A stretch of DNA of 64,000 nucleotides from Ignavibacteria bacterium. Its GTDB lineage: Bacteria; Bacteroidota; Ignavibacteria; Kapaibacteriales; UBA961. The translations under genes and the position numbers were made by a program. The stretch lies in the NCBI GenBank assembly GCA_016720145.1, contig JADJXV010000028.1:1-64000 (forward strand), given 5' to 3'. Within the stretch, counting starts at the first letter, position 1. Each line of letters opens with the position of its first letter. A model generated the notes under the pieces. The model did not search any database, was not told where the DNA came from, and saw only the letters and a program-made list of their open reading frames with translations. Of this stretch, positions 26,332 through 35,588 are shown in pieces.

Positions 26332-27561
26332 TTATGGTATTTGAAAGAGTTGAGATGATGTGTTTTTACGTGTCACCACGCGGCAAAGGTAAGTACCTCG
26401 TGGCAAACTGCCTATATCAAATCGATATTGATGTGTGCCGGATTCTATCATTTCGGTAGTACTTGAGTGCATGATTTCACCTAAGAGGCTATGGAAAGTA
26501 AAAGTTGCCAAAGTAGAATTATCTGTAGAATATAATACCGTAAGTATTTGATTAGTATATGAAATTCTATCAAGTGTAAGATGAGATCTTGATGACAATT
26601 CATCCACAGTATTAATAGTTGTTCTTCGATAAACTGCGCTGCCATTTGAGCCTACGAGTACTTGACCGAGTGCGTTCATAGTAAAACAGTAGCCGACATT
26701 TCCTGAAATACCGGTATTCTCTTCACGCCAAGAATCACCATTATCATTGGAATAGAATACACCGTTGAGTCCTGTTGCTACATAAATTTCGTTCGCTTTA
26801 CAAATGATTGCATTGACGGAACTAGTAATATCAGTTGGAAGATAATCCCATGAAACTCCACGAGTTGTACTGCGAAAAATCCCAAACTGATCTGTTCCTG
26901 CGAAGACAACGCCCGAAGAGTTTACTGCAAAAGAGCGCACACTATTGAGCCGGACTTCGGCTGAAATCACACTCCAGGATGAACCTCCATCTGAAGAGAA
27001 GAACATTCCCTCACCATCAGTAGCTGCGAGCAAAGTGACACTATCAAGCAATGCTATAGCGCTGATTTTTAAAATCGATAAACCGGAATTAACTGCTTGC
27101 CATGTAATGCCACTATCAATAGATCGAAAGACACCTCCGCCATGTGTTCCGGCAAAGACCACTCCATTGGAAGAAAATTGAACGGAACGTACATTCAACG
27201 AAGTAAGTCCAGTATTTGACAATTTCCAAGTAGCTCCATGATTCGTCGATCGATACATACCTTTTTGAGATGCGCCGAGCATTATACTGTCAGATGTTGC
27301 GAAAGCATTGAGGTAATTATTAGAAGGAAGACTTGATTTGACCCAAGTCGTACCATTATCGATTGATCGATACGTTGGTGCGCCGGTATTAGCACAAGCA
27401 AAAACATGTCCATTATTTGCCAATCCCATAGATATTACACCACCGGAAAGCTCGCCATCGAAGGTGCCGGTACGTTCCCAGATCTCAGCTGAAATTGCGA
27501 AATTTTGGTTACCTATCGCAAGTAAAAGCGCGAAAACAGTGGATAATATGAGCGTTTTCAT
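26332..27561 (-). CDS. Asp-box beta-propeller protein with T9SS sorting domain
   Basis: A 409-residue secreted protein with a signal peptide (LILSTVFALLLAIGNQNFA). At least six Asp-box units (S-x-D-x-G-x-T-W) occur: YRSIDNGTTWV, YRSTNHGATWK, FRSIDSGITWQ, FFSSDGGSSWS, FRSTTRGVSWD and FYSNDNGDSWR, spaced about 40 residues apart and forming a sialidase-like or photosystem-assembly-like propeller. The end (FTFHSLLGEIMHSS, GSLPRGTYLCRVV) is a T9SS type A sorting domain, so surface display is expected. No catalytic sialidase residues are evident, so enzymatic activity is doubtful. It lies 35 bases before sufD but is unrelated in function. Confidence 0.87.
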   Translation of the reverse strand: MKTLILSTVFALLLAIGNQNFAISAEIWERTGTFDGELSGGVISMGLANNGHVFACANTGAPTYRSIDNGTTWVKSSLPSNNYLNAFATSDSIMLGASQKGMYRSTNHGATWKLSNTGLTSLNVRSVQFSSNGVVFAGTHGGGVFRSIDSGITWQAVNSGLSILKISAIALLDSVTLLAATDGEGMFFSSDGGSSWSVISAEVRLNSVRSFAVNSSGVVFAGTDQFGIFRSTTRGVSWDYLPTDITSSVNAIICKANEIYVATGLNGVFYSNDNGDSWREENTGISGNVGYCFTMNALGQVLVGSNGSAVYRRTTINTVDELSSRSHLTLDRISYTNQILTVLYSTDNSTLATFTFHSLLGEIMHSSTTEMIESGTHQYRFDIGSLPRGTYLCRVVTRKNTSSQLFQIP

Positions 27562-27600
27562 AGACAGTCCCTCTCTAGAGTTAGATGCTTTAGAACAAGA

Positions 27601-27628
27601 AAGCCGTACATCAGTCGCACGGCTTTCT
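27601..27628 (-). terminator. Probable terminator after the OmpA/TSP3 gene
   Basis: AAGCCGT/ACGGCTT hairpin with an eleven-base loop, about 50 bases beyond the stop at 27679. On the minus strand it ends in TCTTGTTCT, a weak U tract. Confidence 0.5.
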
Positions 27629-27678
27629 TAGATTAGAATTGTAGGAAGATAACAATTAATTATCTTATTATACTACAG

Positions 27679-29331
27679 TTACTTCGTCCGTGAGAATTCT
27701 ATTCTACGGTTTTTCTTTTTATTTTCCGGTGTATCGTTCGGAGCAATCGGACGGTCAGGCCCAAATCCTTTTGTACTCATTCTTGATGCTGTCACACCAC
27801 GATTAACGAGCCACTGTTTGACAGATTCTGCGCGATCGAGAGATAGCTTTTGGTTTTTATCACGCTTGCCCACATTATCAGTATGACCCGAAATTTCTAC
27901 TTCAATGTCAGGATTATCGACCATTGTACTGAGTGCCGCTTGAAGAATCGTATCGGACGATGGAGTAATAATAGCCTTACCTGTTTCGAATTCTACACCA
28001 TCAAGTACTATCTTCTTACCGAGTTCCATTTTAGGGATTTCTTTTTTCACATCATCGGAGGCAACGAGTGGGTTGGTACCACGCTTCACTTCGACGCCGT
28101 CACCGACTGAACCATGATCAGTATCAGGATCTAATGGATTGGATTTATATTTATTTACTTCGTCACCATCAATCAATGTGTCGCCATCGGTATCGGGCTT
28201 AAGAGGGTTGGACTTGGTCGTATTTACTTCATTACCGTCATTCAATCCATCACCATCGGTATCTGCTTTGAGTGGATCTGTTTTGTGATTGTTTACTTCC
28301 GCTCCGTCGTTCAATCCGTCACCATCAGTATCAGCTTTGAGTGGATCTGTTTTGTGTGAGTTGACTTCTGCTCCATCACTCAAGCCGTCGCCATCGGTAT
28401 CTGCTTTATTCGGATCAGTTTTATGTGTATTGACTTCCGCGCCATCGGTGAGTCCATCGCCATCCGTATCTGCTTTAAGCGGGTCGGTTTTGTGAGTATT
28501 GACTTCAGCACCATCTTTGAGACCATCGCCATCAGTATCCGGCTTGAGCGGATCTGTTTTATAATCATCGACTTCATCCCCATCAGAAAGTCCATCACCA
28601 TCGGTATCAGGATTATTGGGGTCGGTACCGATACGCTCTTCTGTTTCATCGGTGAGTCCGTCTCCGTCAGAGTCTGTTTTGCTGCTTTTGAAATTATACG
28701 TAATACCCAGCATTGCCAACCATGTACCATCATTAGTGCCATCGACGTGAGGGTTAATTTCATCCGTTGTACTGAGGTGAGATGTCACATTTATATCTAG
28801 GCCAACTTGCTTGGATGCTTGCCAGTACAGACCTCCACCGACAGGAATTGCAAGTCCCATTCCGGATTTTTTCTCGGTGGTCGCAAGCTTGGTGATATCA
28901 TCTGGATAAAATCCTACTTCGTTCCCTGTGAAATTAAGTAACCCAAGTCCTGCGGTAGCATACGGACTGAACGTACCAAAAGTAATAGGTGTGAATCGTA
29001 AGCGAATATCAGGGATGAGCAACGTTGTCTTGTAATCCGAATAACCTGTAATCGTTTCGGTGCCGCTCATCAAATAGCTTACTCCTGCTTCTCCATCGAG
29101 ATACTCATTGAACGAGTAGAGTGCAAATGCGCGAAAACCCAATTTCCCGGGTCGTGTGAGACCTTCATTAATTCCAAAATTCAACCCACCGGCAATTCCA
29201 AAAGAAAGTGGATTTAATTTCCCGACATTCTGCGCGTTTGACTGATTAACGATGCTGCATAAAAATGCGATTATAAGCATCGATTTCGTTAAAGACTTGA
29301 GTAACCCATTAAAATACATATAACTTCCCAT
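27679..29331 (-). CDS. Outer-membrane protein with TSP type 3 repeats and OmpA domain
   Basis: A 550-residue protein in three parts. After a signal peptide (SMLIIAFLCSIVNQSNAQ) residues 30-215 form an outer-membrane beta-barrel-like domain (FRAFALYSFNEYLDGEAGVS). Residues about 220-430 hold some nine thrombospondin type 3 units of 23 residues (DTDGDGLxDGxEVxxxKTDP), each a calcium-binding D-x-D-x-D-G loop. The C-terminal OmpA domain (about 430-550) has ISGHTDNVGKRDKNQKLSLD and KGFGPDRPIAPNDTPENKKK NRR, binding peptidoglycan. It likely anchors the outer membrane to the wall through a calcium-stiffened spacer. The start could also be the ATG four codons later. Confidence 0.93.
   Translation of the reverse strand: MGSYMYFNGLLKSLTKSMLIIAFLCSIVNQSNAQNVGKLNPLSFGIAGGLNFGINEGLTRPGKLGFRAFALYSFNEYLDGEAGVSYLMSGTETITGYSDYKTTLLIPDIRLRFTPITFGTFSPYATAGLGLLNFTGNEVGFYPDDITKLATTEKKSGMGLAIPVGGGLYWQASKQVGLDINVTSHLSTTDEINPHVDGTNDGTWLAMLGITYNFKSSKTDSDGDGLTDETEERIGTDPNNPDTDGDGLSDGDEVDDYKTDPLKPDTDGDGLKDGAEVNTHKTDPLKADTDGDGLTDGAEVNTHKTDPNKADTDGDGLSDGAEVNSHKTDPLKADTDGDGLNDGAEVNNHKTDPLKADTDGDGLNDGNEVNTTKSNPLKPDTDGDTLIDGDEVNKYKSNPLDPDTDHGSVGDGVEVKRGTNPLVASDDVKKEIPKMELGKKIVLDGVEFETGKAIITPSSDTILQAALSTMVDNPDIEVEISGHTDNVGKRDKNQKLSLDRAESVKQWLVNRGVTASRMSTKGFGPDRPIAPNDTPENKKKNRRIEFSRTK
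28120..28690 (-). repeat. Coding tandem repeat, 69-base units (TSP3 array)
   Basis: About eight or nine direct repeats of 69 bases (23 codons) inside the OmpA/TSP3 gene. Neighbouring units are highly alike, for example those covering AEVNTHKTDPLKADTDGDGL and its variants, so unit number may change by recombination. Confidence 0.85.
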
Positions 29332-29360
29332 AAATAAATAAAATGTAACTATACCCTATT

Positions 29361-30692
29361 TTAGGACAACACTTGTAGAAGTGTGTCGGTCGAATTCCGG
29401 CGACCATGCACGACATTGAGCGATACAAACGAACGACTTGGTCGTGCTTTTGCCTCAAATTCACTTCGGAATTTCTTAATAAATCCTTTGACCGGCCATG
29501 CCGCACCCTCACCGAGTGCGCAAATTGTATTACCTTCAATATTCGATGCCACGCTGAACAATACATCAATATCATTGGAAGTTGCCTCACCTTTGTTCAT
29601 ACGTTTCAGTAATTTTTCCATCCAGCCGCAGCCCTCGCGGCACGGTGTGCATTGACCACAAGACTCATGATGATAAAAATGCGCAAGGCGAAGAAGCACT
29701 TTCACGAGGTCGGTGTCTTCGTCCATCACCATGACGCCGGCGGTACCGATATACGAACCGAATTCCTTCAACGATTCATTGTCCATTTTTACAAAATCAA
29801 TTTCATCGGGGTGAATCGGAGGCATCGAACTCCCACCGGGAATAATTGCTTTAATTTTCTTACCACCGGGAATTCCACCGCCGATATTATAGAGTAACTC
29901 TTTGAGAGGAATACCTGTTGGGAGTTCATAGACTCCCGGCTTGTTGATATGCCCGCTCAGTCCGAAAAGCAGCGTGCCGGGGTGTTTTGCTGCGCCAATT
30001 TTGCTGTACGCTTCAGCGCCGATAGAAATAATAGCAGGGACTGTGGCAATTGTTTCAACATTATTAATGGTTGTCGGCATTCCCCAAAGACCTTTATTGG
30101 CTGGAAATGGTGGCTTGATACGAGGATATGCTCTGTCACCTTCGAGCGAACTCATCAGTGAGGTCTCTTCTCCGCAGACATAAGCGCCTGCACCTTTGTG
30201 TATAACGATATCGATCGCATAATCACCGCCGAACGTCTTTTTCATTTTCTCGCCGACTAGGCCGGCAGCGTAGGCGTCATTTAATGCAACATGCATCAAA
30301 TCTACCCACTTATGGTATTCGCCGCGAATGTAAATAAACGCTTTGGTGATGCCCATTGCGTATCCGGCAATTAAAATTCCTTCGATGAGTTGGTGTGGAT
30401 TATCTTCGAATATCTGACGGTCTTTGAACGAACCGGGTTCGGATTCATCTCCGTTAATGGCGAGGTATTTTGGTTTGTCATTTCCTTTCGGCATGAAGCT
30501 CCATTTCATCCCGGTCGAAAAGCACGCGCCGCCACGACCGCGCAAGCCGGATTTTTTGACTTCGTCGATGATTGCATCGGGTGAACTTTTCAGTGCAGAA
30601 CGGTAAGCGTTATAGCCGCCGTTTGCGAGGTAAGTGTCGAGTTTATGGAGATTCGGGATAAGAGGCAGGACTAAATTAGGAGAAACGTACAT
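29361..30692 (-). CDS. nuoF: NADH-quinone oxidoreductase subunit F
   Basis: A 443-residue subunit that binds NADH and FMN at the tip of complex I. Visible are KSGLRGRGGACFSTGMKWSF (NADH/FMN glycine loop), GAGAYVCGEETSLMSSLEG, and the N3 4Fe-4S ligands HESCGQCTPCREG plus the later Cys in NTICALGEGAAWP. The length matches complex I NuoF rather than a hydrogenase or formate dehydrogenase fusion. It stands 30 bases upstream of the OmpA gene and has no nuoE or nuoG next to it, which is unusual because E, F and G normally adjoin. The 590 bases upstream carry no gene, so it probably has its own promoter. Confidence 0.94.
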   Translation of the reverse strand: MYVSPNLVLPLIPNLHKLDTYLANGGYNAYRSALKSSPDAIIDEVKKSGLRGRGGACFSTGMKWSFMPKGNDKPKYLAINGDESEPGSFKDRQIFEDNPHQLIEGILIAGYAMGITKAFIYIRGEYHKWVDLMHVALNDAYAAGLVGEKMKKTFGGDYAIDIVIHKGAGAYVCGEETSLMSSLEGDRAYPRIKPPFPANKGLWGMPTTINNVETIATVPAIISIGAEAYSKIGAAKHPGTLLFGLSGHINKPGVYELPTGIPLKELLYNIGGGIPGGKKIKAIIPGGSSMPPIHPDEIDFVKMDNESLKEFGSYIGTAGVMVMDEDTDLVKVLLRLAHFYHHESCGQCTPCREGCGWMEKLLKRMNKGEATSNDIDVLFSVASNIEGNTICALGEGAAWPVKGFIKKFRSEFEAKARPSRSFVSLNVVHGRRNSTDTLLQVLS

Positions 30693-31282
30693 AATTTTCC
30701 CATCGAATAAAAGATATGATAATCGTAGTATTTAGTTCATTTTCGGGTGCAAATATACGGCTTTTATTAAAACTAACCGTGTGCTGATTTTTTCTACGGA
30801 AGATAGGGTTCGTTTATAGGTGAACACGTCGAAGAATGCATAAATTACTAAAGCATTTCGAATTTTTCCCGTCTCGTTTGGTGTTTCGCCTGACGTCAAA
30901 TACTTGTCCAATAAAAACTTGATGAATGTAACTACTTTATCTTAGGTCATCATAGTAGTCAGGTGTTAAAACAATTATCCGGAAACTATCATGCAACCGT
31001 ATCATAAGTATATACTTAATCCTAATTGAATTTGCATATCAGATTAGTGTTTCTTTTGATTAATGACACTATTCTTGTGCATCTTTCCCTAGTCAGGAAG
31101 AGTTTTATTTCATCGGAATGAAATTGCAACATTTTGCATGTTGCACCATGTTTTAACGTAACTCCGCGTTTCTTCAATCTGACTAGACTCCAGCTTTAGC
31201 TGGAGGAGGCTGGAGAAAGCTAAATGTGGCGGTAAATGTATGATTTATTAAGCGTTAGATCTCTCATTCTTTCGTAATTCAA
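30693..31282. other. 590-base intergenic region with one palindrome
   Basis: No gene is supported. At 31188-31205 CTCCAGCT TT AGCTGGAG forms an eight-base perfect stem, followed by a partial echo (GGCTGGAGAAAGCTAAA) to 31223. It may be a terminator for nothing obvious, a protein site or a decayed palindromic repeat. The promoter for nuoF should lie near 30700-30800. Confidence 0.5.
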
Positions 31283-31786
31283 TTACTCGCTAATCACCAC
31301 ATTATCACCTTCGTAGTCGCGGATGAGCTGACGATAAGAGTCTGCTATGCGTTCCGGCTTGTGCGAGGCGGGATTGAGATGGACCATCACGGCATTGGCG
31401 GTGAGGAGGATGGTGCCGTCTAAGAGGCGAACAACCTGTTCGAAGCCAAACGAACTGTTACTGATGTATGGCACACGCGTCAGGATTTCATACTCCTCGT
31501 CAAAACGGGCAGCATAGAAATAATCAACTTCGACATGGGCAACGACGAATCGATGTTTGGTAACAAAAGTCTGAAGGTCTAGCGGGAGTCCGATCGTACG
31601 GAAATATTCGATTCGTGCTGCCTCAAGCCAGTATAAATAGACTGCGTTATGCACGATGCTCTGCCGATCGACATCATAGCTGCGGACGCGACTTTTCACA
31701 CTATGTCGGTAGTCTGATACATGAGGAGAAACGAGATCCTTGCGTTTGGACTCAGTTGTGGGTTGGGTTGTTCTTCCGGATGACAT
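31283..31786 (-). CDS. Acyl-CoA thioesterase, 4HBT (YbgC/FadM-like)
   Basis: A 167-residue hotdog-fold thioesterase. The family signature is SRVRSYDVDRQSIVHNAVYL YWLEAARIEYFR, where the Asp (D40 region) and the HNxxY turn form the active site of 4-hydroxybenzoyl-CoA thioesterase-type enzymes. The later VEVDYFYAARFDEEYEILTR strand and NAVMVHLNPASHKPERI end are normal. An N-terminal extension of about 25 polar residues precedes the domain and may be a wrong start, but no better ATG is visible. Likely hydrolyses an acyl-CoA in the cytoplasm; the substrate is not given by context. Confidence 0.85.
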   Translation of the reverse strand: MSSGRTTQPTTESKRKDLVSPHVSDYRHSVKSRVRSYDVDRQSIVHNAVYLYWLEAARIEYFRTIGLPLDLQTFVTKHRFVVAHVEVDYFYAARFDEEYEILTRVPYISNSSFGFEQVVRLLDGTILLTANAVMVHLNPASHKPERIADSYRQLIRDYEGDNVVISE

Positions 31787-31842
31787 ACGTTCTTTATAAA
31801 TTTTGAAAGAAAATCGAGGATAATTCTATATTTAATAATCAC

Positions 31843-32877
31843 TTACAACATTCTCTCTTCGACCGTGCGTACGATGATTTCAGCTGCAGCCTGCGCATCA
31901 GCTTCGCTCACTTGAAAATGAAACACTGCCCGCATCCAACCTGTGCGCCCCTGAGAAATGAGTAGTCCTTTTTGTTTGCATGTTGCGATAAATTCCATCG
32001 TATCAATTGTACTCGGGAAACCGAACACAACGATATTAGTCTGTACAGATTCAAGATTTATACGAATATAGGGCGAATTAGAGAGGCGTTCGGCAAAGTC
32101 ACGGGCGTGAGAATGATCGCCTGAAAGAGCTTCCCGATGGAACTTCAAGGCATGGAGTCCGGCAGCAGCCAGAATACCTGCTTGTCTCATACCTCCGCCA
32201 AGAATTTTACGCCATTTACGGGCTGCATGAATGTGCTGACTACTTCCGACTATGAGCGACCCGACGGGAGCGCCGAGCCCTTTGGAGAGACATACCGAGA
32301 GCGTGTCGAATTCCGCTGCGTAGTCTTTGGGTGCAATTCCGGTTGCAGCCGATGCATTCCACAGACGCGCGCCGTCGCAGTGAAATGCGCAGTTGTTTTC
32401 ACGTGCAAGTGCAGCCGTTTGACGGATATAGTCCAGTCCGACAAGTGTACCGCCGTGACGGTTGTGCGTGTTTTCAAGGCAAATTAATGATGTTCTCGGA
32501 AAATAATAATCACTAGGACGGATCGCGCGGCGAATGGATTCCTCACTCATTTCACCGCTTGGAGATGGTACACAATGTAATTGGACACCGGCGATAATTG
32601 CGGGAGCCGAAGTCTCATAATGGAAAATATGCGACTCTCCTTCGACTATGACCTCATCACCTGTTTGGGTATGGAGTGCGATGCAGATTTGATTACCCAT
32701 TACGCCTGTCGGTACAAACAGTGCTGCTTCTTTACCAAGTAAGTCAGCAGCGTAATCCTGTAATTCATTGATTGTTGGGTCTTCGCCATACACATCATCC
32801 CCGACAGGTGCATACGCCATTGCTTCACGCATTGCCTCAGTCGGAATAGTTACCGTATCGCTGCGAAGATCAATCAT
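31843..32877 (-). CDS. ltaE: Low-specificity L-threonine aldolase
   Basis: A 344-residue PLP enzyme that splits L-threonine or allo-threonine into glycine and acetaldehyde. I choose the ATG at 32877, giving MIDLRSDTVTIPTEAMREAM, the exact family start; an ATG 45 bases upstream adds an unlikely tail. Other landmarks are YGEDPTINELQDYAADLLGK, LENTHNRHGGTLV, CDGARLWNA and the PLP lysine in VCLSKGLGAPVGS. The end is complete. It is separated by 56 bases from the thioesterase downstream and is followed upstream by the inserted transposase. Confidence 0.95.
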   Translation of the reverse strand: MIDLRSDTVTIPTEAMREAMAYAPVGDDVYGEDPTINELQDYAADLLGKEAALFVPTGVMGNQICIALHTQTGDEVIVEGESHIFHYETSAPAIIAGVQLHCVPSPSGEMSEESIRRAIRPSDYYFPRTSLICLENTHNRHGGTLVGLDYIRQTAALARENNCAFHCDGARLWNASAATGIAPKDYAAEFDTLSVCLSKGLGAPVGSLIVGSSQHIHAARKWRKILGGGMRQAGILAAAGLHALKFHREALSGDHSHARDFAERLSNSPYIRINLESVQTNIVVFGFPSTIDTMEFIATCKQKGLLISQGRTGWMRAVFHFQVSEADAQAAAEIIVRTVEERML

Positions 32878-33020
32878 AAATAAAGTACTCGATAGAAATA
32901 AGGAATGATTTGTTAACTGCAAATTTACAGAAAATCAACAATCCAATCTCCGATTGTATCGAAATTTGGGGTTCGCTTTTAAGATATATTGTCAACATAA
33001 ATTATGATTATAACGCCTAC

Positions 33021-33085
33021 CTTAGTAATTCCGCTAACCTTAGTAGAAGTCAACACCTACACATATTTCAACCTTATTACCTTAT
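33021..33085 (+). repeat. Left inverted end of the intact Y1 transposase
   Basis: Shares AACCTTAGTAGAA, CATATTT and CAACCTTATTACCTTAT, in order, with the reverse complement of 33531-33595. It also carries an inner direct echo (ACCTTAGTA twice) and a nested hairpin AACCTTA...TAAGGTT at 33070-33103 around CCTTATGAAGG. Confidence 0.7.
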
Positions 33086-33525
33086 GAAGGAATATGTAAG
33101 GTTTTTTGATAATAGTGAAGTAGCTTGTCATACTCCTCAGCAAAAGGAACTTTGCGATGATGTTCCGGCTGTTGAAGTATATATGAACATACTTTGTTCA
33201 CATCAGACTTTGACACAGAAAATGCAGCAGTTGGTTCCTGCCAAGCAAAGAATGTTGTACAGAGCTTGTTGTTATTAATAAATCGCTGCGAGCTTTCGGC
33301 TACAATCGTCGCCAGAGCGCTCTCTGACAAAATAGGCGAGCGAGAAACAAGAAAGTGAACGTGCTCGGGATTAGCATAGATGGCATATAATTTACAGCCA
33401 TTGTACTTGACAATTCCTGTTATATATTTCTCAATTCTATCTCTATAGGTTTCTGAGATTAATGGTGTACGATGGAGTGTCGTAAATACAAAATGTGTAT
33501 AGAGGTTATTAAATTCTATTCTCAT
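33082..33525 (-). CDS. Y1 (IS200-like, REP-associated) transposase, intact
   Basis: The ATG at 33525 (MRIEFNNLYTHFVFTTLHRT) gives 147 residues, the usual length for the family; an ATG 78 bases upstream would read through the inverted end. Motifs are complete: ETYRDRIEKYITGIVKYNG, the HxH metal pair in PEHVHFLVSR, the FFAWQEPTAAFSVSKSDVNK stretch with its Trp, and the nucleophilic Tyr in VCSYILQQPEHHRKVPF. The C-terminus EEYDKLLHYYQKTLHIPS is normal. It should nick single-stranded DNA at its palindromic ends. The decayed relative at 8-442 keeps only part of this architecture. Confidence 0.9.
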   Translation of the reverse strand: MRIEFNNLYTHFVFTTLHRTPLISETYRDRIEKYITGIVKYNGCKLYAIYANPEHVHFLVSRSPILSESALATIVAESSQRFINNNKLCTTFFAWQEPTAAFSVSKSDVNKVCSYILQQPEHHRKVPFAEEYDKLLHYYQKTLHIPS

Positions 33526-33530
33526 AATTG

Positions 33531-33595
33531 ATAAGGTAATAAGGTTGAAAATATGGTGATTGCACTTTTCTACTAAGGTTTTTGGAGTTTTTAAG
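33531..33595 (-). repeat. Right inverted end of the intact Y1 transposase
   Basis: Reverse-complement partner of 33021-33085, with cores of 13, 7 and 17 matching bases in the same order. It sits just upstream of the transposase start and may carry its promoter. Confidence 0.7.
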
Positions 33596-33627
33596 GTTTT
33601 CAATTGGTCATTATGTGCTTCTCTGGT

Positions 33628-35526
33628 TTATCCCTCCATTTCCACAAAATACATATCAATTTCACCTTTATTTTTTGCTTCAATTTTTCCGCGATAACTA
33701 CAGGTAAATTCATCTTTTACGAATTTATATGTTTCGCCTGAAATGTTGATTTTACCTTCCTCACCGCTTGACTCCATTCTCGAAGCTATATTCACCGTGT
33801 CTCCCCAGATATCATAAGCGAATTTCTTAATACCGACGATACCTGCCACAACCGAACCTGTATGAATTCCAATACGCATTTCAAACGGTTCTTTACCCGA
33901 TTGGAGGCGTTTTTGGAAATGATCATGCATGAAATGTTGAATTTCAATTGCAGCGCGGACTACATCGTGAGCGTGGGTAGAATTGGCAATTGGTAACCCA
34001 CCAACACACATGTAGCTGTCACCAATTGTCTTGATTTTTTCGATGTTGTGCCTGGTTATAATCCCATCAAATGCTTTGAAACATGCATCAATTTCAGCGA
34101 CGAGTTCGGCAGGTGTGAGGCGTTCGGAGATTTGGGTGAAACCTTTAAAATCGGTGAACATAACAGTAACCTCTTCGAATTGCTTGGCTTCTGCCATTCC
34201 TTTGGCTTTGAGTTCTTCTGCTACTTCTGCCGGTAGGATATTGAGTAAGAGTGCATCACTCTGTTGCTTGCTCTTTTTAATCTTATTTCGCTGAAAGAAA
34301 AATACTCCTGCAAACATCAATACGACGGCAATTCCTGCGATCAAGCCATTGCGATAAACTTTTTGTTGCTTGACTTCTGCTTCTTTTTTCTGTAATTCTG
34401 CCGTATGCTTTTCGATGTCTATCTTATGCTGTACACCGGAGACAAACACCATATTTCGTTCAGATTCCAACAAATTTATTGCTTTAAAAGCTGAGTCTGC
34501 ATACGAATAGGCGAGCGCCATAAACCCATTCGCAGCATAAGCTTTGGCGGTGTTAGGATAGATTCTTGATGTTACTCCATAACGATTGTACAATTTTTTA
34601 GCTTTTATAATTTCCAGTGATTCGAGTTGGAGTGAAAGTGCTTGTTTTGCATCATTTTTCATGAGTAAAAGTGCACCATATTCACTAAGTGATACAGCCA
34701 AGTCTTCCATGAGGCGGTGTTTCCGACTTAGGTCTAAGTTTTTCTTAATTAATGGGATAGCTTTGTCAAACTGTTTTTGCTTGACATAATTATTCCCAAT
34801 ATTACCACTGATGATACCCACCCAGATTTCATCATTCTTTTTGGTGGCATAGTCCTGTGCTTTGTAGAGGTAATAGTTCGACGAATCAAAGTCTTGCAAG
34901 TAACTGTAGCACATTGCAAGTGTGTTTAACTTGGAAACTCCATTCTCAATTTTTTCATACGGAATTGTACGCTATACTTCATGAAAATACTTTTTTGCTG
35001 TCGAAAAATCTCTGAAATAATAGTATTTACTACCGATTTCATAGGTGTAATCTGCTTTGTGCGGGAATTCATCAATGGAAAATCCGATATAGAGTTGATG
35101 AGCATACAAGTAATTTTCGAGTGAAGGAGCGTATTTTTTATGTTTCCAATAATAATTGGCTACCATTTCATAGCCCTCTGCTCGTACATGATTCAGTTCG
35201 TTTTCTTCTGCAATTTTGATGACATTAAGCAGAGTAGTCTCAAAATTATCAGCAGCTTTCTCATGTTCAGATTCAAAAGTATTGCGGTATAATCTGATTG
35301 TAAGTTGTAATGAAATATCGTTGTTGATCTCTGACCATTTCTCTAACTCATCAAAGCGAGTAATAGCAGCATTATAGTCAATGCTAAGGAGTGCGTATTT
35401 TATTGAATCGAGTGCGAGACACTGTTCGGCAAATTTTTTATGGAGAATTTGAGTAGGAAATTCTTGTGATACAAGACTATTACTCAAATTAATAATTAGG
35501 AAGGAGAAGAGTATTCCGTATTTCAT
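33628..35526 (-). pseudogene. TPR-linked class III adenylate cyclase with in-frame amber stop
   Basis: One continuous frame of 632 codons is cut by TAG at 34972-34974; codons on both sides read without shift (KKYFHEV stop RTIPYEKIENGV). The first part has a signal peptide (ILFSFLIINLSNSLVSQ) and TPR helices. The second part continues TPRs, then a membrane helix (NGLIAGIAVVLMFAGVFFFQ) and a class III cyclase domain with FTDFKGFTQISE, IKTIGDSYMCVGGLP and YDIWGDTVNIASRMES. All catalytic residues are present, and Lys and Asp at the specificity sites favour ATP. The lesion is a single codon; it may be a null allele, a sequencing error or a site of readthrough. A restart at ATG 34914 would make a 428-residue protein without its export signal. 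Confidence 0.8.
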
Positions 35527-35588
35527 AGTAAGATTTCAATTTTGTTGGAATGATGCCGGTATAAAACTTTCGGAACACCTATTTCCTT

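Larger units (their letters stand above)
33021..33595. mobile_element. RAYT-type element: Y1 transposase between inverted repeats
   Basis: A 575-base unit made of one Y1 transposase gene and imperfect 65-base inverted ends. This is the arrangement described for REP-associated tyrosine transposases, in which REP copies in opposite orientation flank the gene. It lies between ltaE and the TPR-cyclase gene and interrupts neither. Confidence 0.65.

Noticed and set aside
28140..28690. Regular tandem repeats resembling a CRISPR array
   Set aside because: The units are 69 bases with no distinct spacers and encode TSP3 calcium loops in frame inside an OmpA-type gene.
32910..33278. Plus-strand open frame across the transposase end
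   Set aside because: It overlaps the left inverted end and the antisense of a clearly conserved Y1 transposase and has no recognisable domain.
8..35526. Stop codon reassignment (TGA or TAG read as an amino acid)
   Set aside because: In-frame stops occur only in a few genes that mostly show other lesions; dozens of intact genes here use normal stops and no recoding element or suppressor tRNA was seen.
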